Shown here: piece after piece, positions 57,041 to 64,000 of the stretch
How the letters are laid out: every line of letters starts with the position of its first letter
Position numbering within the stretch: position 1 is the stretch's first letter
NCBI GenBank assembly: GCA_015680685.1
Contig: MNCI01000811.1
Coordinates: 345,853-409,852, forward strand
Reading direction: 5' to 3'
DNA length: 64,000 bases
Source of the DNA: Gnetum montanum
Taxonomy: Eukaryota > Streptophyta > Gnetopsida > Gnetales > Gnetaceae
Program-made: the position numbers and the translations under genes
Notes under the pieces: generated by a model
Told to the model about the DNA's origin: nothing
The model's input: only the letters and a program-made list of their open reading frames with translations
Database searches by the model: none

Positions 57041-57783
57041 TAATGTGGACATCAAATAGGCCAATGGAAATATCTCTAATGATGGGATCTTTCCCTAGAG
57101 TTTTGTCATGTTTTAGAGTGTTTTGGAACTATTTTGATGACTTTAGGAGGTTTTGGGAGCTATGTGGACTTTTTTGAAGGTGTCTAGAGGTTCCATACCT
57201 CAAAATAAGCATCTTTAATTTTGGCCATGGTAGGTTAGATGTCTACCCTAACAATTAGATTTTCTAAGCTACATACTAGACATCTAACATGATTTCAAGA
57301 TGTCTACTCTGACATCTCTACACTCCAAAAAGACATCTACTATATCTTTAAGACATCTAGTATGAATTGTAACAAACATTAAATTGAATGATAAATTGGA
57401 GAAGAGATGAAAAGACATAAATGAAAGGATATAAATAGACCTCTTGGGCATTCATTTTGTCTAAGAGAGAGAGAAGAGAAAGTCTAGGGAGAGAGAGAAA
57501 AGAGAGTGTTTGCAAGAAGTTAAGAGAAAATTAGAGAGAGATAAAGTCTTGGAAGGGTACCTTGATCATCATGCATGTGAGAGTGTGTGTTTCTTTTGAA
57601 TAAGTATGTATGAGAGAATTTGATTAAATCTCTTATTTATCCTTGGGAATTTGTGCTTCCTTTTAAATGTAAATTCTCCATTTGAGCAAGAATAAAGTTA
57701 TCATTTTCCTTTTCTTGTTTACATTTACTATTTTGTGACTTTAAGAGCTCTTGAATTATGGAATCCATGGGAGCTTCTCATCA
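57041..57783 (+). repeat. 3' LTR of element T (~743 bp)
   Basis: Matches 53043-53771 along its length, ends CTCATCA, and is followed by CCATAT. Confidence 0.88.
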
Positions 57784-57789
57784 CCATAT
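57784..57789. repeat. Right target-site duplication of T (CCATAT)
   Basis: Identical to 53037-53042. Confidence 0.8.
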
Positions 57790-57849
57790 ATCTCTTTACC
57801 CTGTGGAGAAAAAAAATTTTGTTTCTTATCCCATGCAATAGGAAACTTT

Positions 57850-58490
57850 TGTGTAGTAAGATATGTCATGTAAGTAGTAATCCATGACTTCATTGTTGAG
57901 TCTACAACCATTGCTATTTTTATGAATAAATTCCCATTTGGAAATTGGTTTGATATGGGTTCATCATTTTCCTAAGGTTCCCATATTATTCTTAGTTCCT
58001 TTTTTTATCAATCATTGTGATGTCAAATTCTTACAAGATAATGAGCCATCTTATCAGTCTTGGATCTACCATTGGTTTATTCATCAAAAGCCTGATAGAA
58101 CTATTATTAGTGTGGACATAAATGGGATACTTGAGCATGTGGTATCTAAATTTCTCAAGTGCGTACACCATAGCCATAAGCTTCTTTTTCATGGTGGTGT
58201 AATTATGTTGTACCCTAGTGATGCTTCAACTAGCATAATGTATATAATAAGATCTTTTTTAATCATCAAGTTGAGTTAGTACTACTTCCAATGTGTAATT
58301 TAAAGCATGTTTCATAATGTGGAAAGGCTTGGATAAATCTAGAGCTTGGAGGATTGGTGTCTTGATCAATTTTTGTTTTAGGGTCTTGAATGCTTTCTCA
58401 AATTGTTCTATCCACTAAAATGATGAATCTTTCTTTGTTAATTCCACTAGCAGTTTTGAAATCTTTGAAAAAATTTTAATAAATACTCTA
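57850..58490 (-). pseudogene. RNase H region of element Y, 3'-truncated
   Basis: A minus-strand relic collinear with A 48290-47700, including the region equivalent to the Y-I-D-H motif at about 58110. Toward 57790 the sequence enters the RH-IN spacer and then stops at the T insertion. The few Y bases left of T (53042-53030) abut the truncated LTR of A, so integrase of Y has been deleted. Confidence 0.65.
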
Positions 58491-58499
58491 TAATATCCT

Positions 58500-59200
58500 C
58501 TATGGACAAGGAATGATCTAACATATTTGAAATTTTGTGGCCATTGAGTGATATTTTGGATGACTGATCTTTTCTAGATCTACCTCTTTATGAGATACTT
58601 CATGTCCTAGAAATATGCCATCTTGAACCATTAAGTGGCTCTTTTGCTAATTTAGCTTGAAATTAGTTTCAACACATCTTTTTAGAACTTTCTCTAAATG
58701 TTCTAATGCTTGTTTGAAATCTAGCTCATATGTGAAAAAATAATCCATAAATACTTCAAATCTGTTGTCAATCTACTTCTGGAAGATACTTAGTACAATC
58801 TATGGAAAGTATGGGGACATTACACAAGCCTAAGGAAATTTTTTGTATGCAAACATCTCCTATGAACTGGTGAACATGGATTTTTTTTTATCTTCTAGTG
58901 CAATGAAAATTTGGTTATACCCACTATATCCATCCAAGAAACTATAGTACAAGTGTCCTATGATGGTGTCAAGGACCTAGTCAATAAATGGTAGAGGAAA
59001 ATAATCCTTAAATGTCATCATGTTCAATAATCAAAAGTGAATGTAGACCCTCCACTTATCACCTTTCTTTGGGACAATGACTAATGAGCTAACTCATTTA
59101 CTATTTTCTATGGGATAGATGAACCTAGCTTTCAATAGTTTTTTCAACTTCTTTATGTTTTGGGTTCAATCTTCTTTAAGGTTGATTACGTGGTTTAATG
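58500..59200 (-). pseudogene. Reverse transcriptase of element Y, catalytic box mutated
   Basis: The minus strand reads V-F-M-D-Y at 58754-58740, where A and D have V-F-M-D-D, so the second catalytic Asp is lost. The following phrase L-E-H-L-E-K-V-L-K-R-C-V-E-T-N matches D and A. Other motifs upstream are fragmentary. Confidence 0.8.
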
Positions 59201-59599
59201 GCTAGATCTCTATAAATTTGGTGTTGACATATGCATGGATCAGTGTTAGTGATGTCATCATAGGATCATGAAAATGCGATTGGCCATTTATGCACCACTT
59301 CTAATAGTTTTCTCTTTTGCTCTTTATCAAGACTAGAATTTATGATTATGCATTTTTTATTATTTAGAAAAGAATATTCTAGTGCATCTAGTTGGACCTT
59401 TAGTTTTAGAGGTTCTAGTTCTTACTTCTTTGGTATCTCTAAGTGTTTCCATTTAATGCCTTCCTCCTATGGTGATTTTATGTAAGGAGATTTTCTTCTT
59501 AATTACTCTAACTTATCTATTTATTTGACATAGGCACTCATAATTTTGTTCAAAGATTCCATGCATATTTTATATTCTACTTCTTTTTTAGTAATCAGT

Positions 59600-60250
59600 T
59601 AGTGGGTGCCTTGTTATCTAGTGGTTGCTACATACAAGCACGATTGTACATGCATTTCTTCTATAAATCTATTACATGCTATGATGGCATCATGTTTTGT
59701 GGTCCAAATTCTATGCACACAATTGCATCTGTTATTACTGTATGCAATACATGAAACTTTGCATTTTTGAATAATTTTGGCTTCAACCTCCTTAGAGATT
59801 TCCATGGATAGGTCTCTAATTCCAAGTTTAGCATCCATAGTACTAAGCCATGCTCTTCCCATGATTATGGTAAATTCCCCTTTATTCTTTTCCACATGTA
59901 TGACTAGGAAATCAACAAGATAAGACTAGCCAGTTATGATGGTAATTACATCTTTCACTTGTCCAAATGGAATAGCAATTAACAAGTCTACAAGCTCTAA
60001 TTGAATGTTACTCTTATATAGCAAGGGAAGATTCTAGAACTTGTACATATCTTGTAAAATAAGATTTATTCTTGACCTAGAGTCTAATAAAGCCTTGAAT
60101 GGTTTATGTCCTGCTATTTGTAAATAGACTAATGAACTTCTAGGATTTATTTTCTTCTTAGAAAGTGCTCCTACTTTAATCCAATGTGTTATCATATAAG
60201 TGAGCATAATACTTGTTAAAATCTTCTCCATTGATGTTGAAAGCATAGTA
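59600..60250 (-). pseudogene. Aspartic protease region of element Y
   Basis: The open stretch 60246-60034 has N-P-R-S-S-L-V-Y-L-Q-I and A-L-L-D-S-R-S; the Gly after the catalytic Asp-x pair is replaced by Arg. The open stretch 59895-59614 carries I-M-G-R-A-W-L-S-T-M-D-A-K, shared with D. Confidence 0.78.
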
Positions 60251-60299
60251 TTTCCTTGAGTTATGTATGTAGATGGGATAGAGTTAGGTGAAGTCCCTA

Positions 60300-62727
60300 T
60301 CCTTTGAATCTTTTCTAGACTTACCCTAAAGAAGGAGCATTTCCTAGATCAATGCTCACTTGTTTGCACATCCTCTTAAGTATTGACTACCTTGGTAGTG
60401 CATTTTTGTTGTGGTTGTGATGGTAGTTCTTGTTTCATGACTGGTGGCAAGACTAGGTATTGATTAGGAGCTATAAGAATTTGGATTCATGCATGAAGTA
60501 ATGGACCTATGATATTTTGGGGGATAGTAGGGTGAGGAAGCATGAATAGAAGTTTTCCAAAAAGAGATTAGACATTGAACATAGTATCTGTAGGGATCAA
60601 GCTACCTATATGAATACTGTTACCTTGGTAATGACATTCCCCATGCTTGTGGTTATTGCCACTATTCCTAGTATTACTCTTGTAGTTGAGGATAAACTCT
60701 ACTTGGATAGTACATTTGTTGGTAGGGCTATTGAAAGTTACCTTGTCGATAAGATAACCATTTGGACATTTGTTTCTTAAAAATTTTTAGATTAACTATA
60801 TAAAACCCAAATTTTTGCAAGTGGGTCATAACAGGGAAACATCTCTTAAGATGTTCATATTGGCATACTTTGCATTCTTCATCAAGCTTTGAACTAGAGT
60901 TCATTATTTTCTCTACTATAGTAACTTTTCCTTTATTTCTATAGTTCTCTTATTCATTGTCTTTTCATTTCTTCTTGTTCTTGTTTCTACTTTGATCTTG
61001 TTTAGTTTTTTCCTCTACTATCTTTAGTGTTGGAGAAAATTTTTCATCTACCAAATCCCACATTATTTTTACCATTGTTGCAATATCATTAACCAATTTC
61101 TAAATTGGTAGAGTCTTCAGTTGGATCTTATCTTCAAAAGTTTCTTCTTCTTGTGTCTTGCATATTTTTACATTCCTTTTCCATATCACTGGATCTATAT
61201 TATACTCTTCTACATATTATCTTTTCCTTAACTCTTCTTTTTTTATCACTTTGTTAATGAGTCTTTGAATTTTATGAATTATTATTTCAAATAAACTACC
61301 TTGGACATATACCCCAAGAGGTTCTCTTATTTTGTTGCTTATTCCATTGATGATGTGTTTGAGTTATTTCCTTTGAGAAAATCCATGGCATGAGTACCTA
61401 TGTAATAGTGAATAGTATATGCCCATTGCTACATCAAAGGATTCGTGTATCACTTACTTCCATCCCTAGAACTATTTTCTCAAGTTAGACACTATAGAAT
61501 AGGTTTGATACTTATCATTAAAGAGATTTAGCATTGTACTCTATCTTTGAATTGATTTTGATTCTAAGGATATTTACTAGATCTTTTCTTTTCTTATGAG
61601 CATTTTAAAAAACAATTTTAACTTTTGCTAATCATTTTTGATATTTTGAAGGGCACATGCATCATAGAAGGCTTGAAGATGGTCTTGTGGATTTGCATGT
61701 ATTTTCTTTCAAAATTTGAAATATTATTCATATCTAGTCACTTTATGTGATTATCCCTTACATGCATGGTAGGAATATATATAGCTTTTCTAATATTGAT
61801 CATGTTTTGAGTGGCCAGTAGGGACTCTTTGTAGTCTTCGGGTTAGTAAGATCTATTGTATTAATGACCCCTCTAATGCTCATGATGCTCTCTTTTTTAA
61901 ACCTGGTCCTTTCTCTTCATTCATCATGGTCATTTTCCTCTTCATTAGGATAACTTATTTTGTATGCATATCTCTCATGGTTCCTTCATCTTTCTCTTTC
62001 ATGATCCCCTAGTCTTTGTTCTCTCTTATTAAAATCTGTAGACAGATATGAGAAAAGAAGATAAAGGAGTTGGAGAACAATGCCAGTTGTTTTCCCTTCT
62101 ATGACTCTTTGATTCATCCCTTTTAAAGTCAATGAATGTCTTAGGCTTTGAATTCCTCTTGAGTCTAGAGTCTTCCTTATCTCTTTTAGGGGTTTCTACA
62201 AAAATTGAATGCAACTTAATCCTAACAAGATCTTCAATGTAGATTATTGGTGTTTAAGGATGGAACTCATGAGTTTGATAAATATTCTTGGTTTGAAATA
62301 TGACATATTCTCTTTCTTCTAGGACAATGATTTGAGGTTATTTCTTTCCCTTACCATGCTTATGTCTTATCTCCATGACAAAATCCCTTATTGCCTAAGC
62401 TTCCATTGATTGGTATGGCCTAGTCATGTGTTTGATGATGTGGAAACCTTCTTGTACATGGCTAAGGTTTAACCTCATAAGGATTGCTTGAAGCATTAAT
62501 GGTGTTGAACTTTCTAATGGTAAGACAATGTTTCCCTATAAGTCTTTTCATATGAGTTTTTCATGTTGGTGAAAAACAAATGTGAAGTCAAGATAGTAAG
62601 GATCAATGTGAGCATAGGAAATTCTATTTAGCATCGGTGCACTCCAATCTTCTTCATTATAATCCTTAACATGATTTTTATTAAGTTTAGTAGTAGGTGG
62701 ATATTTTTCCTTAGGTGTAGAAGCCAT
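60300..62727 (-). pseudogene. gag of element Y, broken
   Basis: The start is ATG 62727 (M-A-S-T-P-K). The N-terminal phrase G-N-I-V-L-P also begins the corresponding part of D. A Cys/His cluster at 60874-60839 is intact: C-K-V-C-Q-Y-E-H-L-K-R-C followed by F-P-V-M-T-H. The core between about 61750 and 61300 is recognisable by collinearity. Stops and frameshifts are common. Confidence 0.75.
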
Positions 62728-62848
62728 ATTAAATGTTTGATGCTTGAGTGTGTACTTTTGATAAAATTATTTTAAGTATGAAAAATATGCTTGATGATAC
62801 TTAATTCAATGAACTTTGTAAAATTAACTACTTAGAAAACATTGATAC

Positions 62849-62867
62849 ATCCTTGACAATAATGCTA
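62849..62867 (-). other. Primer binding site of element Y, decayed
   Basis: Minus strand TAGCATTATTGTCAAGGA, aligned with the sites of A and D and one base from the LTR. Several positions have mutated. Confidence 0.65.
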
Positions 62868-62868
62868 A

Positions 62869-63719
62869 TGATGAGAAATTGGATATTTCAACACTCAATC
62901 ATACAAGTCATGGATGTTCATGTGCAACCTGATCATATATCAATGAATAGACAATGTAAATTTATTAATAGTTGATGTTCTATTCATGATCATTATATTG
63001 TCACATAGAGTTAGCAAAGTTCAAGTTCTATGGTTTAACTCTTGGTGAGATATCTGATATGTTGATGTTATTTGGATTTAATTGTACTAAGTGCCAACAT
63101 AGTGAAAATGAGAATAAAGTCTAAATCTAAGTATGATATAAATATAAATATATTCTAGCCTATGATGATAAGTATCCATTCTTGGCTTGTCATATATGTC
63201 CTGGGTTAATGTAACTATCACTAGGATTACCAAGTGAATTAACTACTGAGTAAATTAAGTGAAACCACTATTAGGTTACCAAAAAGCTATACATTTCACT
63301 TGAAACTAGTCATACTTATACTACCTTACTAAAGAACATTGGAAAAGTAAAGTACTTAGAAAATGTAAATGACTTGATCAAAGTAAACATGCTAAAAAGT
63401 AAAGTAAAATTAAACTAAGTGAGATGCTAAAATGGTGAGAACCAATCTCAATCTTTATTTCTAGTCATAAATTATGTCCATGAACAATCCACTTGAATAA
63501 AGACTTCATGTAATTATTAATCACCACACTATAGGCATTCACTCTAACTCTAAGTTAAGAAAACAAACTATAAGAATCTAGCTAAGTATTGGTGAAAGTT
63601 ATTCATTTTGACATGATGGTGGATTAGTATTTATAGTCATGACCATGCTCTACTACATCACATCTAAAATGATGTATGTAGAGCTATGATATCATAGATA
63701 TGATATATAGCTAATTGAT
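62869..63719 (-). repeat. 5' LTR of element Y, right end interrupted by V
   Basis: Starts TGATGAG; the expected CTCATCA end is not reached before V begins at 63720. U3 at the right end has repeated GATAT words (63688-63710) and a TATTTATA (TATAAATA on the minus strand) near 63630. The most diverged LTR of the family here. Confidence 0.8.
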
Positions 63720-64000
63720 TGATGAGTGGCGAGGTACCCCTACACTCAACCATACGAAATGAGCGTAGCACACGCGATCCGGTCGAACTCCGCAGACTAA
63801 ATGCCTAAATGCCAAAAGGAACACTTGGGGTTAATCATTCGTTGTCTTCCCAGGCTTTCTTGTATGTGTCACGGTGTATGGTTAAGCAAGTCTGAGGTAT
63901 ATGATTTTTTTGGTATTTTTCGGTTTATCTCCTATGCTAAACGGTGAAGGGTTGAGAAACTAAAACTAACTCTAACTACAGCACTAAGTCCTAGCATTAG
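63720..64000 (-). repeat. LTR of element V, cut by window end
   Basis: Begins TGATGAGTGGCGAGGTACCCC with no primer site on its left, so it is a 3' LTR of a minus-strand element or a solo LTR. It resembles the LTR of Z but keeps many CpG sites (for example ACGAAATGAGCGTAGCACACGCG is shortened to CpG-less forms in Z). Flanking bases TTGAT (63715-63719) would be the target duplication. Confidence 0.8.

Larger units (their letters stand above)
53043..57783 (+). mobile_element. Element T: gag-only LTR retrotransposon (4.7 kb)
   Basis: Two ~730-740-bp LTRs, a primer site resembling tRNA-iMet, a polypurine tract and a target duplication mark a complete plus-strand element. Inside are a gypsy-type gag with a zinc knuckle and then further open stretches, but no protease, RT, RNase H or integrase. 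It is therefore non-autonomous, in the manner of the terminal-repeat-with-gag class described in plants. It inserted at the scar between A and Y. Confidence 0.88.
2185..63719 (-). mobile_element. Element Y: oldest Athila-like element, split by nested insertions
   Basis: A discontinuous minus-strand element. Segments in its own 5' to 3' order: LTR 63719-62869; primer site; gag, PR, RT and RH 62727-57790, with the last few bases at 53042-53030; a deletion that removed integrase; post-integrase region 28354-27231; internal promoter and accessory ORF 4850-2185; then interrupted by Z. Reading 4850 straight into 27231, skipping X, reproduces the order of landmarks seen in A at 32600-32700. Likewise 28354-27231 aligns with A at 33504-32900 (the shared landmark phrases include ACATGTCTTTCTAGT and CTCAAGGAGTT). 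Its 3' LTR is outside the window. Confidence 0.75.

Overview
The window is intergenic chromatin from a large, repeat-dominated land-plant nuclear genome. A gymnosperm-like genome is my best guess, but nothing here fixes the species. Almost every base can be assigned to decayed LTR retrotransposons nested inside one another. I see no intact host gene, no tRNA or rRNA gene and no CRISPR array. The assembly has single-N joins at 480, 9021 and 21206, a 21-N gap at 14852-14872 and a 477-N gap at 41945-42421.

Layout, oldest first. Element Y (minus strand, Athila-like Ty3/gypsy) is the substrate. Its 5' LTR is at 62869-63719, gag-PR-RT-RH at 62727-57790, its post-integrase region at 28354-27231, and its accessory ORF at 4850-2185. 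Into Y went: Z (minus, Athila-like, only its 5' LTR and gag inside the window, 1-2184); X (minus, Tat-lineage Ty3/gypsy, 4851-27230, 22.4 kb); A (minus, Athila-like, 28355 to a truncated 5' LTR ending near 53029); and V (an LTR beginning at 63720 and running off the window). D (plus strand, Athila-like, 33505-45579, target duplication CATGG) sits inside A. T (plus strand, gag-only LTR element, 53043-57783, target duplication CCATAT) sits at the A/Y junction. Reading across each insertion rejoins sequence that aligns with a related element, so the nesting does not rest on target duplications alone.

The Athila-like family (Y, Z, A, D, probably V) shares LTRs of about 800-860 bp that begin TGATGA(G) and end (C)TCATCA, a primer site resembling the tRNA-Asp complement, an RT with the VFMDD form of the catalytic box, and a variant Cys/His motif in gag. 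A and Y carry a further sense ORF between integrase and the 3' LTR. It is preceded by a TATA box and by sequence resembling the element's own U3, so it looks like a third transcription unit with an internal promoter.

The Tat-like element X has gag and PR at its right end. It then holds an intron-rich gene-like unit on the opposite strand (15726-20993), a field of ~190-bp tandem repeats (about 12.5-15.3 kb), and only then RT-RH-aRH-IN (10960-7470), an order that implies rearrangement. Gene fragments everywhere are broken by stops, many of them TAG at former CAG or TGG codons, as expected from methylation-driven decay.

The best candidates for something undescribed are the internal U3-like promoter plus accessory ORF of A and Y, the antisense spliced ORF of X, the extra ORFs of the gag-only element T, and a CpG-rich gene-like island (41071-41484) carried inside D.
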